Shown: in pieces, positions 14,909 to 22,628 of the stretch
How the letters are laid out: each line of letters opens with the position of its first letter
Numbering within the stretch: position 1 is the first letter of the stretch
Assembly (NCBI GenBank): GCA_031274075.1
Contig: JAISQQ010000278.1
Span: 1 to 22,628 of the forward strand
From: Accumulibacter sp.
GTDB lineage: Bacteria > Pseudomonadota > Gammaproteobacteria > Burkholderiales > Rhodocyclaceae
Reading direction: 5' to 3'
DNA: 22,628 bases
Made by a program: the position numbers and the translations under genes
The notes under the pieces: model-generated
What the model was told of the DNA's origin: nothing
Database searches by the model: none
The model's input: only the letters and a program-made list of their open reading frames with translations

Positions 14909-16390
14909 TACGGCGGCGTTCGCCAGTTCGTAATTCAGGCGCAGGAAAGCGAGCGCGGGGTTGGCCGGGAAGATGCCGAACGACGCGGCCAGATCGTCGA
15001 TCACCGCCCTGGCGGCCTCGGCCGTGGCTACCCCGGCGAAAAGGTTGACCAGGGCAAGCGCGAGCGGGGTTTTGTCTTCCCGCATTTGCCCCTTGATGTC
15101 GGACTTGAGCGCGCCGTAGATGCGGCTGGACAGAATGTCCCCGGCCTGGGCGAGGTCGCCGTGTTCGATGCGCGACAGGTATTGGATATTCTGGATATTC
15201 TGTCCCGCGAGAATTTTTTTCATCACCCGTTGCTGAGCGGCGCGATCCAGCCGGGGCAGCAAGACGGGCAGGGACGGGTTCAGCTCCTTTTCCGCGACGA
15301 GCCGGTTTGCCATGAGCCGGTTCGCCAGACGCGCGACGAACTCATCGGCGGAACTCTGCGCCGCCATCCGCGCCACGCAGTCATCCGCCGCTGGCGTCAG
15401 CATCGACATATCCTGACCGCCGAATTGCCAGCCGTCGATGAATTCGGCCTCGGTCAGCCCGAGCGCGGCGGCAAGTTCCATCAGTGAGGACTGGTCGCAC
15501 AATTCCGCGCGCCGCGCCGCTTGCGCCTGCGATTTCAGGGGTTTCGCGCTGACGGCTGCGTTGCGCTTGAAAAAGCCCTTGCCGCCGCGCTCGAAAAATC
15601 CGGCGAGTTCGGCCAAATCTTCCGGCGAGAGACCTGTGCCCGCGCTCGCCTGCCGCAAACGGGCGAGCAGACGCGCCGCCAGCGCCTTGATCTTGCCGGA
15701 GCGGTCGCTGGCGAGACTTTGCAGGTAAGGCGCATCACCATCGCCCAGCCCGATGGCCAGCGTTTCGATCAGCGCCAGCCGTTTCTCCGCCGCTTCCTGC
15801 CCGGCGCGGGCGGCGATGAGCACCAGCGCGCGCGCCGGTTCCTGCCGGCGCATGGCCTTGAGCAACAGGCGGCGCTGCGCGGGGTAGAAGCTGTCCCAGG
15901 TGTCCTCGTTCAATTCGTCGCCGCCCCCGCCCTTATCCTTATCCTCCTGATCCAGCGACTGCGCCCAGTCCTGCCAGGGCGCGTAGAGATCGGGCACATC
16001 TTCGCTCGACGCGGCGGGCATCCAGTCGAGCGGATGGGCGGAAAAGCCGCGCCGTTCCGCAAGGCGCAGCACGGCGTAGCGGTCGTTGCCGGGCGCTTGC
16101 CGGAGCGCGTGGCGAAACAATGGGCGCAGGCGGTCGGGGAGGGTCGGCAGCGCGAGACGGGGCAAGTCTTTTTGCCGCGCGGCATCCTTGGGCAACGCGG
16201 GGCGGAAGGCCACCTCCCACGCTTGCCCGGCGAGCGCGGCGAGGCGGCGCTCGCCCTCCGCGGCGCTGACCCCGGCGATGAGCGGACGCCACGCCTCGGG
16301 CGTCAGCGCGGCGGCGCTGCCGCCAGTGATCCAGCAATCGCGGATGGCGGCGAGCGGTATGGCCAGTTGTGCGGCCAATTGCGCATTCAT
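14906..16390 (-). CDS. DUF5691 protein
   Basis: A 494-residue, soluble, mainly helical protein. The start at 16390 overlaps the SWIM stop as ATGA, which selects it over an in-frame start at 16453. The block DTWDSFYPAQRRLLLKAMRR, then LIETLAIGLGDGDAPYLQSL and DRSGKIKALAARLLARL, looks like HEAT-type helical repeats of DUF5691. Residues near 140-155 are an acidic Gly-rich loop (EDKDKGGGGDEL). DUF5691 genes are known by their place beside SWIM, MoxR, DUF5682 and vWA genes; no activity is known. A scaffold or client-binding role in the complex is inferred from the helical repeats. Confidence 0.82.
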   Translation of the reverse strand: MNAQLAAQLAIPLAAIRDCWITGGSAAALTPEAWRPLIAGVSAAEGERRLAALAGQAWEVAFRPALPKDAARQKDLPRLALPTLPDRLRPLFRHALRQAPGNDRYAVLRLAERRGFSAHPLDWMPAASSEDVPDLYAPWQDWAQSLDQEDKDKGGGGDELNEDTWDSFYPAQRRLLLKAMRRQEPARALVLIAARAGQEAAEKRLALIETLAIGLGDGDAPYLQSLASDRSGKIKALAARLLARLRQASAGTGLSPEDLAELAGFFERGGKGFFKRNAAVSAKPLKSQAQAARRAELCDQSSLMELAAALGLTEAEFIDGWQFGGQDMSMLTPAADDCVARMAAQSSADEFVARLANRLMANRLVAEKELNPSLPVLLPRLDRAAQQRVMKKILAGQNIQNIQYLSRIEHGDLAQAGDILSSRIYGALKSDIKGQMREDKTPLALALVNLFAGVATAEAARAVIDDLAASFGIFPANPALAFLRLNYELANAAV

Positions 16391-17796
16391 GACAGATCGA
16401 GCCTCCCGAATGGACTTTGCGCGGCGAGCAGATCCAGCCGCATCCCGTTCCACAGCCCGACCGTCGCGCCGAGCGCCATGCCGAGCACGGGCAACGGTGC
16501 TTCACGCGCCAACGGCAGGCCGATTGATTCCGCACCGGCCTCCGCCCGCCACCAGCAACGGCCCCCCTTGTCCCTGACGATGCGCCCCGGCGGCAGGGCG
16601 AGCGGCCATTCAATCTCCCACGGCCTGCCGTTCCAGAACGGCAGGCAGGGCGACAGCGGATCGGATGTGGCGTTGGATACAAAACCGGTATCCCGCCAGG
16701 GCAGGCATGTTTGTGCCGGCGAGCGTTCGACCACCAGCGCGCGCAAGGGAACCGGCGAGGCATAGAACGCCAGCGCGGCCTCGAACTGTTCGCCCGCGAT
16801 GAAGGATTCCGAACGCTTGCCGGCGGAAGCGGGATAAAAATCGAGCAACAAGGCGTAGCGGCACTCTTCCGGCTTCAGGTTCATCAGCCAGGTGGCGTGG
16901 CGAACCAGACCGTCGCGGCGCGTCTGGATTTTCTCGCCCAGCACCTCCCACGCGCTGCTGACCACCCGCGTATCCGGGTGGCCGATGACCTGCTCGCGCG
17001 TCTCGGAAGCCGCCACCTGCCGCCGGACTTCCGGGTCATCCGGCCGGGCGGCCCACGCCTTGATCAGGAGCACGAGCTTGCCCAGTTCGCGGATGGCGGC
17101 TTCCGGGCGTTCCTCGTTGCGCAATTCGAGCAAGCGGGCCGGCATCTCGTCGATGCGCGAAGCCAGCGCCGCCGCCTTCTGGTCGACCAGGCGCGCGGCG
17201 ATGCGGCGGCAGCGTTCGCTGGCGTCATCGACGAACGCGGCCAGCCCCAGGCGCAACTGATCGTTGATCCACTGTTCGAGTTCTTCGAGCGCGCCAGCAA
17301 TGGCCGCGCGCGTATTTTCGGCCCGCTTTTCCCGCGCCGCTTCCCGCCGCGCCGCCGCTTTGGGATCTTCCGCTGCCGCCGTCTCCACCATCTCCGTCGT
17401 TGGAATGGCGGCGATGCTCTTGCCGCCGGAAGACGCGGCAGGCTCGTCGCCCCCGCCTCCGCCGCCACCCTTGCGCCGCCTGCCGAGCCAGTCCGTCACC
17501 CATTCCGGCGGCGCGCCCGTCTGGAAGCTTACGGCGCCGTCCGCGCCGAGCCACATCAAGGCCAGCGCGTGCTTGCAAGGAAATTTGCGCGACGGGCAAG
17601 TGCATTTGTAGCCCCTGTCGCCAGCATCGACGATAACGCGGTAAGGATTCGCCCCCGACCCCTGGCATTCGCCCCAGTAAAGCTCGCCATCACGCTCCAG
17701 CCGCGCCCACTTGCCCGCCTTGGCAAGCTTGGAAGCCGCGCCAAGCGAAGCCTGATCGGGCGCAAGCGCTTCAATGGTCTTGAGGTCGAACGGCAT
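16387..17796 (-). CDS. SWIM zinc-finger protein
   Basis: A 469-residue protein, first gene of the operon. The SWIM finger CTCPSRKFPCKH (65-76) has the CxCx6CxH ligands and should bind zinc, and possibly nucleic acid or protein. It is followed by LALMWLGADGAV, a Gly-rich linker (about 109-116) and an EMVETAA stretch (135-141) that also occurs in DUF5682. The rest is helical (DDASERCRRIAARLVDQKAA) and ends in a beta-rich domain. Start 17796 (MPFDLKTIEAL) matches the family N-terminus better than the in-frame 17859. No strong ribosome site is seen. A TTGACA lies at 17859-17854 on this strand, but no good -10 follows at the right distance. Confidence 0.88.
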   Translation of the reverse strand: MPFDLKTIEALAPDQASLGAASKLAKAGKWARLERDGELYWGECQGSGANPYRVIVDAGDRGYKCTCPSRKFPCKHALALMWLGADGAVSFQTGAPPEWVTDWLGRRRKGGGGGGGDEPAASSGGKSIAAIPTTEMVETAAAEDPKAAARREAAREKRAENTRAAIAGALEELEQWINDQLRLGLAAFVDDASERCRRIAARLVDQKAAALASRIDEMPARLLELRNEERPEAAIRELGKLVLLIKAWAARPDDPEVRRQVAASETREQVIGHPDTRVVSSAWEVLGEKIQTRRDGLVRHATWLMNLKPEECRYALLLDFYPASAGKRSESFIAGEQFEAALAFYASPVPLRALVVERSPAQTCLPWRDTGFVSNATSDPLSPCLPFWNGRPWEIEWPLALPPGRIVRDKGGRCWWRAEAGAESIGLPLAREAPLPVLGMALGATVGLWNGMRLDLLAAQSPFGRLDLS

Positions 17797-17863
17797 CTTG
17801 GCACGGCGGACGATTCGCTGAAGCACCGGAGCCTGACAGAAAGACCGGGATCGTGTCAATGTT

Positions 17864-17953
17864 CAGAAGACAGAGTTCAGAGGACAGAAGACAGGGGACA
17901 GAGGACAGTAATATTTGCGGGCGCGAAGCGCCCGGTGACTGGACTGTCGTCTG
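17864..17953 (+). repeat. Heptamer-hairpin element, left copy
   Basis: Degenerate 7-base units (CAGAAGA, CAGAGTT, CAGAGGA, CAGAAGA, CAGGGGA, CAGAGGA) are followed by TAATATTTG and the hairpin GCGGGCGCGAAGCGCCCGG, then ACTGGACTGTCGTCTG. The same arrangement occurs in reverse orientation at 18695-18782, and a shorter relative at 22028-22090. Confidence 0.8.
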
Positions 17954-18045
17954 ATCAGCGAAAGCGCGCCAAGAAGCTGTTTGCGATCTTCTCTGGGAGC
18001 GTGGGTATCTTGCCCATCATGTGAAAGCCTCTCTCCGAGCCACTT

Positions 18046-18213
18046 CTGGGAGCGCGGGGCACCAGCCCCGCAACGGCGGCGGCAGTGTCATTCCCGCTGT
18101 TGCGGGGCTGGTGCCCCGCGCTCCCAGGGCCATCGCACTCTCTCAATGAATCGACTGGTGCGTGAAAACAGCGACGGTTGGGTAGGGCGGGAAAGCGCAG
18201 CGCCTCCCGCCGA
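18046..18213 (+). repeat. Dispersed palindromic repeat, copy 2 with attached block
   Basis: Arms 18046-18079 and 18094-18127 are complementary at 33 of 34 positions around a 14-base loop, beginning CTGGGAGCGCGGGGCACC. The following block (CATCGCACTCTCTC, GTGCGTGAAAACAGCGA, GTAGGGCGGGAAAGCGCAGC) matches the block after copy 1 at 4013-4100. Confidence 0.85.
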
Positions 18214-18326
18214 TCCTGTTCACGGCGCAACGCGCCGCACGATTCAAAGGCCGCCGAATAATAGAGACGGCGGCGATGCCGCCGGAGAGAACGACCGGCG
18301 GGAGGCGCTGCGCTTTCCCGCCCTAC
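18182..18326. repeat. Perfect 31-bp inverted repeat
   Basis: 18182-18212, starting GTAGGGCGGGAAAGCGCAGC, is repeated exactly in reverse complement at 18296-18326. The 83 bases between hold smaller palindromes (GGCGCAACGCGCC, CGGCGGCGATGCCGCCG). The pair could fold into a long stem in RNA or act as ends of a small nonautonomous element. Confidence 0.85.
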
Positions 18327-18363
18327 GATTTCCCGCCGGGAAGGCCGGCCGGGTTTGGGGTTC

Positions 18364-18445
18364 CTGGGAGCGCGGGGCTTCCGCCCCGCAACGGCGGGAA
18401 TGACACGACCAACGCTGTTACGGGGCGGGCGCTCCGCGCTTCCAG
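18364..18445. repeat. Dispersed palindromic repeat, copy 3
   Basis: Left arm CTGGGAGCGCGGGGCTTCCG and right arm ending CTCCGCGCTTCCAG form a degenerate version of copies 1 and 2, here without the attached block immediately after. The right edge reads CCAGAGAAGATCGC, the reverse complement of the GCGATCTTCTCTGG found at 17984-17997. Confidence 0.75.
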
Positions 18446-18503
18446 AGAAGATCGCCATCGGCTTCCTGGAGCGTTTCAGTGCGGACAGCGGCTATTTCGA
18501 TCC

Positions 18504-18575
18504 CGTCATTCCGGCGCAAGCCGGAATCCAGGAATTTGAGGTACGCACTGGGTCCCGGCTTGCACCGGGACGACG
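18504..18575. repeat. REP/MITE-like element with terminal inverted repeats
   Basis: CGTCATTCCGGCGCAAGCCG opens a 28-base end (18504-18531), and the other end (18548-18575, finishing TGCACCGGGACGACG) is its inverse at about 22 of 28 positions. Each end is itself a small hairpin. This CGTCATTCC...GGAATCCAG form is common as an interspersed repeat in proteobacteria. Confidence 0.8.
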
Positions 18576-18652
18576 CGCTTATGCTCATACCACAGTTCAT
18601 GCGATGAAATACATCGATACTCGACCCGAAAACGCGCTAAATTGCCTTTATC

Positions 18653-18808
18653 CTCATTCTCCATGACTACCCATCTTTTCGTGGCGTCTGTTTTCAGAGG
18701 ACAGAAGACAATCCAGTTACCGGGCGCTTCGCGCCCGCAAATATTACTGTCCTCTGTCCTCTGTCCTCTGTCCTCTGAACTCGTTCTCCATGACTACCCA
18801 TCTTTTCG
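18653..18808 (+). repeat. 25-bp direct repeat flanking the right heptamer-hairpin element
   Basis: TTCTCCATGACTACCCATCT plus TTTCG occurs at 18657-18681 and 18784-18808, 127 bases apart. The inverted heptamer-hairpin copy lies between them. It looks like a target duplication or a local segment duplication. The second copy lies just before the kinase start. Confidence 0.8.
18695..18782 (-). repeat. Heptamer-hairpin element, right copy (inverted)
   Basis: Four exact TGTCCTC units lie at about 18747-18776 beside the hairpin CCGGGCGCTTCGCGCCCG and AATATTA. Read on the minus strand it matches 17873-17953 over about 80 bases, with only a few changes in the heptamers and at the far end. Confidence 0.85.
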
Positions 18809-18818
18809 CGCCTGTTCC

Positions 18819-21800
18819 ATGAATCTTTCGCACCGGGATTTCCGGCCCAGGATGCTGCTGGCCTTTCTGGCGGTGGTGGTGCTCGTCGCGGCGGGGGCGG
18901 CGGTTCTTCGCGCCATCGAGAAGGAATACCGGCGGAACATCGCCGATCTCCTGGCCAGCAACCTGGAAAGCATGGCGCGCGGCATCGCGCTGATGCAGCG
19001 GGACTCGGTCTCGCGGGTACGCCGGATCGCCGACGAGCCGCGGCACCAGGAACTGGTCGCGCGCCTGCTGGCCGATCCGCGCGAGCCGTCGTTCCACGAG
19101 GCTTTCCGCGACTGGATCACGCCGCTTTACCGGAGCCGCGGTTTTGTCGACTACTCGCTGATTTCGGTCGATGGTCAACGGGTCATCACCGCCGGCACGC
19201 GGCTCTACATCGGCCAGGAGCCGCTGCCGTCGGTGCGCGAGACGCTGCTGCGCTCGGAACTTTTGCTGGGCGGCGCGGTGACGCCGCCGCTCTCGGCGGC
19301 GCATCCGTTCGCCGCGCTGACGGTCGACAATCCGTCGGACTACGCCTACCAACTGTCGTGCGCGCCGGTCGAGCGGAAGTGGCGGCTCATCGCCTATCTT
19401 TGCCTGCATGAAAATCCGATGCTGAGCCTCTACCGCCTGCTGCGCGACGGCCGGCCAGGGATGAGCGGCGACGCCTACGTCGTCGACCAGCAGGGGCGGA
19501 TCCTCTCGCCAATCCGCTTCGAGAAAAACCTGGCTGCGCCGGAAGGCGCCGAGCCGGGATGGAGCCTGTTCCAGCTCGAAGCGCGGGTCATGCCGCGGCG
19601 CGCCGACGGCCTGGCGGACCCCGCGCGGGCGGGCGGCGAAGCGCTGACGCGGGTGGTGGCGCGCCTGTTCCGCTTCGACGCGCTGGAGACGGGCCTGGTC
19701 GAAGACTATGCCGATTATCGCGGACGCCGGGTGGTCGGCGCGGGACGCTGGCTACAGGACGCCGCGCTCGGCCTGATCGTCGAGGAAGACATGGACGAGG
19801 CCTTCCGTTCGCTCCATTTCGCGCGCCGCGCCCTGGTGTCGCTGATCGCGCTGGGCGTGCTGCTGATCGTCGCCCTGACCTTCGTCGACTGGCGCTCGCG
19901 CCGGTCGCTGGCGCGCAGCGAACAGCAAATGGCCGCTTTCCGCGATTACATCCCCGCGGGGCTGAGCATGAAGAGCGCGGATGGGCGGTATCTGATGACC
20001 AATCCGGTGTTCGAGGCCAGCTTTCATTTCCCGCCCGGCCACGTGCTGGGAAAAACCGACGCCGAACTGTTTTCCTTCGACGAGGCGCGCGAGCTGGCGG
20101 CGGAACACGACGCGGTGATGCGCACCGGCCAGCCCAGCCTGCGTCATTACGCGACGCGCGAAGCCGACGGCCGGGAGAGGATTTTCAATACCGTGCGTTT
20201 CCCCGTGCGTGAGGAAAAGGACGGCGCCATCGTCGCCGTGGGCGCCGTGGCGCTCGACATTTCCGAGCTGATCCGCACCCAGCGCGACCTCGAAGACTTG
20301 ACCCAGACGCTGGAGAACAAGGTCGCCGAGCGCACCGAGCAACTGGCGGCGGCGCGCGACATGGCCGAGGCGGCCAACCGGGTCAAGGCCGAATTCCTGG
20401 CCAACATGAGCCATGAGATCCGCACCCCGCTCAACGCCATCATCGGCATGAACCACCTCGCGGTGCATGCCAACGCCGACGCGCGCGTCGGGCATTATCT
20501 CGAGCGCATCGGCTCGTCCAGCGAACACCTGCTGGGGATCGTCAACGACATCCTCGACCTGTCGAAGATCGAGGCCGGCAAGCTGGTCATCGCCGCCGCC
20601 GAATTCACGCTCGAAGCGCTGCTCGATCACGTCGTCTCGCAGGTTTCCGGACAGGCGGTCGCCAAGGGACTGCCGCTACGCACCGCCATCGCCCCGGCGC
20701 TGCCCGGCCGCCTGGTCGGCGACGCCAAGCGCATCAGCCAGATCCTGATCAATTTCGCCAACAACGCGGTGAAATTCACCGAGCGCGGCGAAATCAGCCT
20801 GAGGGTGATCGAACTCGGGCGCGACGCGGAACGAATCCGGCTGCGCTTCGAGGTCGAGGACAGCGGCATCGGCATCGCCGAAGACCGGCTGCCGCTGCTG
20901 TTCCGCCCGTTCCAGCAGCTCGACGGCTCGATGTCCCGGCAATTCGAGGGCTCCGGACTGGGCCTGGCGATCAGCCGGAACCTGGCCGGACTGATGGACG
21001 GCGCGGTCGGCGTCAGCTCGCGTCCGGGGCAGGGGAGCGTCTTCTCGCTGGAACTCGCGCTGCGTCTCGGCACGTCCGCGCAGGACGCGGGGACGGCGGG
21101 CGCTGTGTCGTTCATGCCGCTCATGCCGCCCGATCCGCACCGCCCGGCGCAAGGAAGCGGCTTCGCCGCGCCGCCGCCGACGGTCTCGAAAGAAGCGGAA
21201 GAACCCGAGGACTGGGGGCTGCACGGAAATTCCATCCTGCTGGTCGAGGACAATCCGATCAACCAGGAGGTGGTGCAAGGGCTGCTGGAGATGGTCGGCG
21301 CGCGCGTCACCGTCGCCAACGACGGCGCGCAGGGCGTGCGCCTGCTCGAAGACCGCTCCTTCGATCTGGTGCTGATGGACGTCCACACGCCGAACATGGA
21401 CGGCTTCGAGGCCACCGCGCGGATCAGGAAGAATCCCCGCTTCGCGCAACTGCCGATCGTGGCGCTGACGGCCAACGCCCTGGCGGGCGATCTCGAACGC
21501 TGCCTGGCCGCGGGCATGGACGCCTACGTCGCCAAGCCCATCCAGCCGAAGCGCCTGTTCGCCGTCCTGGCCCGCTATTGCCGCAAAGACGCCGCGCCCG
21601 AATCCGCGGCGGCGGCACCAGAGGAAAATGACGGAAATGAAAGCCGCGCGCCTGCCGCGAGCGCGAACGCGAGCGGGGATGACGAACTGCTGGCCAGGCT
21701 GGCCAAGATCCCGGAGATCGACGCCGAAGCGGCGATTTCCCGCCTGCTGGGAAGGCGCGATCTCTACGCGCAGCTCGTCCGCCGCGTCGCCGGCGAAGCC

Positions 21801-22034
21801 CCGGGGCTGCTGCAAACGCTCGCAAAGGCGCGCCGCGACGGCGACCGCCATACCCTGGCCGAGGCGATCCATTCCGCCAAGTCCACCCTCGGCCTGCTCG
21901 GCGCCGACGCCCTGCAACAGCGCTGCCTCGAGCTGCAGCAAGACTTCGCCGAAGGAACCGAAACCGACGCCGGGGTGGGAGATTTCATCGCCGGGCTGGA
22001 GGCGATGCTGGTTCAGGTATCGGCTTGCGGGTGA
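18819..22034 (+). CDS. Hybrid sensor histidine kinase with HPt domain
   Basis: A 1,071-residue phosphorelay kinase. Start 18819 ([20 protein letters not shown]) is chosen because the 59 upstream in-frame codons lie in repeat elements. Order: membrane helix (12-30); periplasmic Cache-like sensor (about 34-330); second helix (337-358); PAS (about 370-490); coiled linker; HisKA with [10 protein letters not shown], phospho-His532; HATPase with [16 protein letters not shown] and GSGLGLAI (about 635-760); receiver with LVEDNPIN and phospho-Asp854 in [13 protein letters not shown]; HPt with [13 protein letters not shown], His1018. The layout is BarA/EvgS-like: the phosphate would pass His-Asp-His to a separate response regulator not found in this window. 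The ligand is unknown. Confidence 0.92.
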   Translation: MNLSHRDFRPRMLLAFLAVVVLVAAGAAVLRAIEKEYRRNIADLLASNLESMARGIALMQRDSVSRVRRIADEPRHQELVARLLADPREPSFHEAFRDWITPLYRSRGFVDYSLISVDGQRVITAGTRLYIGQEPLPSVRETLLRSELLLGGAVTPPLSAAHPFAALTVDNPSDYAYQLSCAPVERKWRLIAYLCLHENPMLSLYRLLRDGRPGMSGDAYVVDQQGRILSPIRFEKNLAAPEGAEPGWSLFQLEARVMPRRADGLADPARAGGEALTRVVARLFRFDALETGLVEDYADYRGRRVVGAGRWLQDAALGLIVEEDMDEAFRSLHFARRALVSLIALGVLLIVALTFVDWRSRRSLARSEQQMAAFRDYIPAGLSMKSADGRYLMTNPVFEASFHFPPGHVLGKTDAELFSFDEARELAAEHDAVMRTGQPSLRHYATREADGRERIFNTVRFPVREEKDGAIVAVGAVALDISELIRTQRDLEDLTQTLENKVAERTEQLAAARDMAEAANRVKAEFLANMSHEIRTPLNAIIGMNHLAVHANADARVGHYLERIGSSSEHLLGIVNDILDLSKIEAGKLVIAAAEFTLEALLDHVVSQVSGQAVAKGLPLRTAIAPALPGRLVGDAKRISQILINFANNAVKFTERGEISLRVIELGRDAERIRLRFEVEDSGIGIAEDRLPLLFRPFQQLDGSMSRQFEGSGLGLAISRNLAGLMDGAVGVSSRPGQGSVFSLELALRLGTSAQDAGTAGAVSFMPLMPPDPHRPAQGSGFAAPPPTVSKEAEEPEDWGLHGNSILLVEDNPINQEVVQGLLEMVGARVTVANDGAQGVRLLEDRSFDLVLMDVHTPNMDGFEATARIRKNPRFAQLPIVALTANALAGDLERCLAAGMDAYVAKPIQPKRLFAVLARYCRKDAAPESAAAAPEENDGNESRAPAASANASGDDELLARLAKIPEIDAEAAISRLLGRRDLYAQLVRRVAGEAPGLLQTLAKARRDGDRHTLAEAIHSAKSTLGLLGADALQQRCLELQQDFAEGTETDAGVGDFIAGLEAMLVQVSACG

Positions 22035-22090
22035 CAGGTAACAGGAGTTAGCGGCGCTTCGCGCCGCAAGATCCTGTCACCTGCTACCCG
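22028..22090. terminator. Hairpin overlapping the kinase stop codon
   Basis: CGGGTGACAGGTAACAGGA pairs imperfectly with TCCTGTCACCTGCTACCCG around the core CGGCGCTTCGCGCCGC. It begins at the kinase stop. No T-run follows at once (TTTTG comes at 22099), so it may be a repeat element rather than a classical terminator. It shares layout with the elements at 17864 and 18695. Confidence 0.55.
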
Positions 22091-22269
22091 TCCAGCGGTT
22101 TTGTAGGGCGGATGCAATCCGCTGGTCGTAAACCTCCGGCGCGGAGCGCCGCCTGCTTGATCGCCCCTGCGCCGAAGAATTCGTGATGCGCAGAATTCCG
22201 GGCGAGACCTTCAATCTCATGATGCGTTGCCTGGCTTTCGCGGGAGGAATCAAATTGTTGTTTTAAAAC

Positions 22270-22338
22270 CGAAAATAATAGAGGAGAGACCACGATTGAG
22301 TTTTGGAATTAATCGTGGTCTATCTCCTATTATTTTCG
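22270..22338. repeat. Long AT-rich inverted repeat
   Basis: Arms 22270-22297 and 22311-22338 are complementary at 25 of 28 positions around a 13-base loop (GAGTTTTGGAATT). Arm core is CGAAAATAATAG then AGACCACGATT. The AT-rich content stands out from the surroundings. It could be a bidirectional terminator, a MITE or a structured RNA. Confidence 0.75.
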
Positions 22339-22364
22339 AATGTGGCGATGTATCACCCTGTTTT

Positions 22365-22391
22365 GTTGGAGTTCGCTGCGCTCACTCCAAC
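22365..22391. repeat. Short hairpin repeat
   Basis: GTTGGAGT and ACTCCAAC pair around TCGCTGCGCTC. Similar GTTGGAnTTCGCTGCGCTC hairpins are common interspersed repeats in proteobacteria. Confidence 0.65.
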
Positions 22392-22537
22392 CTATGCGCA
22401 CTGAGTGACGATTCAGGTCAGGGCAAAATCGCGCTGTGTCCGTCGGCGGCGCCCGCAGGGAGGGACCGCTCACGCAGAGGCTCGCGGCCAAGCCGCGGTC
22501 ATGCGGGTGGAGACGGGAACCGCGCTACAATCCGCCC

Positions 22538-22628
22538 ATGCCCGACCACGACAGCGACTACAAGCTCCTGTTCTCCCATCCGCGGATGGTGCGCGAGCTC
22601 TTGCGCGACTGGGTGCCGGGCGAATGGA
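22538..22628 (+). CDS. Rpn-family nuclease / transposase_31-like (partial)
   Basis: From the ATG at 22538 the frame reads MPDHDSDYKLLFSHPRMVRE and then LLRDWVPGEW before the window ends. This is the usual N-terminus of Rpn (YhgA-like, transposase_31) proteins, with HDxxYKxLFSHPRMVxELL. The family has a PD-(D/E)XK nuclease domain and promotes RecA-independent recombination; some members act in phage defence. Catalytic residues lie outside the window. Confidence 0.75.
   Translation, partial: MPDHDSDYKLLFSHPRMVRELLRDWVPGEW

Larger units (their letters stand above)
17797..18818. other. Repeat-filled divergent intergenic region
   Basis: About 1 kb with no supported gene, between the divergent SWIM operon and the hybrid kinase. 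Nearly all of it is palindromic repeats, listed separately. An inverted pair (17873-17953 and 18695-18782) encloses the rest. Promoters for both directions must lie at its ends. Confidence 0.75.
22035..22537. other. Noncoding stretch with three hairpins
   Basis: No supported gene. After the hairpin at 22028-22090 come a short palindrome GCGGATGCAATCCGC (22108-22122 region), an AT-rich long hairpin (22270-22338), a further hairpin (22365-22391) and GC-rich sequence up to the nuclease start. Confidence 0.6.

Noticed and set aside
18747..18776. CRISPR-like repeat array
   Set aside because: The 7-base units are contiguous with no spacers, so it is a simple tandem repeat.
18642..18818. Kinase N-terminal extension of 59 residues
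   Set aside because: The extension is encoded by the heptamer-hairpin and direct-repeat DNA. The membrane helix and basic start follow directly from the ATG at 18819.

Overview
The window looks like chromosome of a GC-rich proteobacterium, most likely a betaproteobacterium. That guess rests on high-GC coding, abundant short palindromic dispersed repeats of a type common there, and an IncP/ICE-like accessory segment; no rRNA or other taxonomic marker is present. No tRNA, rRNA or CRISPR array was seen.

Positions 1-3.9 kb are a decaying plasmid- or ICE-derived accessory island. It holds a putative antitoxin and an apparently intact zeta-type toxin (618-1738), one intact VbhA-type antitoxin (2665-2868), two further frameshifted VbhA-type antitoxin remnants, a truncated Fic toxin start, a small gene cut by a TnpB fragment, a small three-helix membrane protein, and a three-repeat acidic protein with a one-base frameshift. 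Two near-identical palindromes (TTTCGCGnnCGCGAAA) each end exactly 21 bases before a start codon, suggesting a shared operator.

Positions 4.2-6.9 kb are housekeeping: an Ada/AlkA fusion glycosylase and an Ogt-type methyltransferase in one alkylation-repair operon, then a DUF1232 membrane protein. On the minus strand 10.05-6.98 kb encodes a 1,024-residue membrane protein with a spermidine-synthase-like domain.

The centrepiece is a minus-strand operon from 17.8 down to 10.1 kb: SWIM zinc-finger protein, DUF5691 protein, MoxR-type AAA+ ATPase, DUF5682 protein and vWA-domain protein. Junctions are a 4-base ATGA overlap, a 52-base gap, a 3-base gap and a 14-base overlap, so the five products are probably made and used together. 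By analogy with other MoxR-vWA pairs, the ATPase and the metal-binding vWA protein probably remodel a client. DUF5682 carries motifs resembling the TraB/TIKI/EreA hydrolase fold and may be the effector. The role of the whole set is unknown.

A 1-kb noncoding stretch (17.8-18.8 kb) packed with palindromic dispersed repeats separates this operon from a divergent, very large hybrid histidine kinase (18819-22034) with periplasmic sensor, PAS, HisKA, HATPase, receiver and HPt domains. The right end has three hairpins and the start of an Rpn/PD-(D/E)XK-type nuclease gene cut by the window edge.
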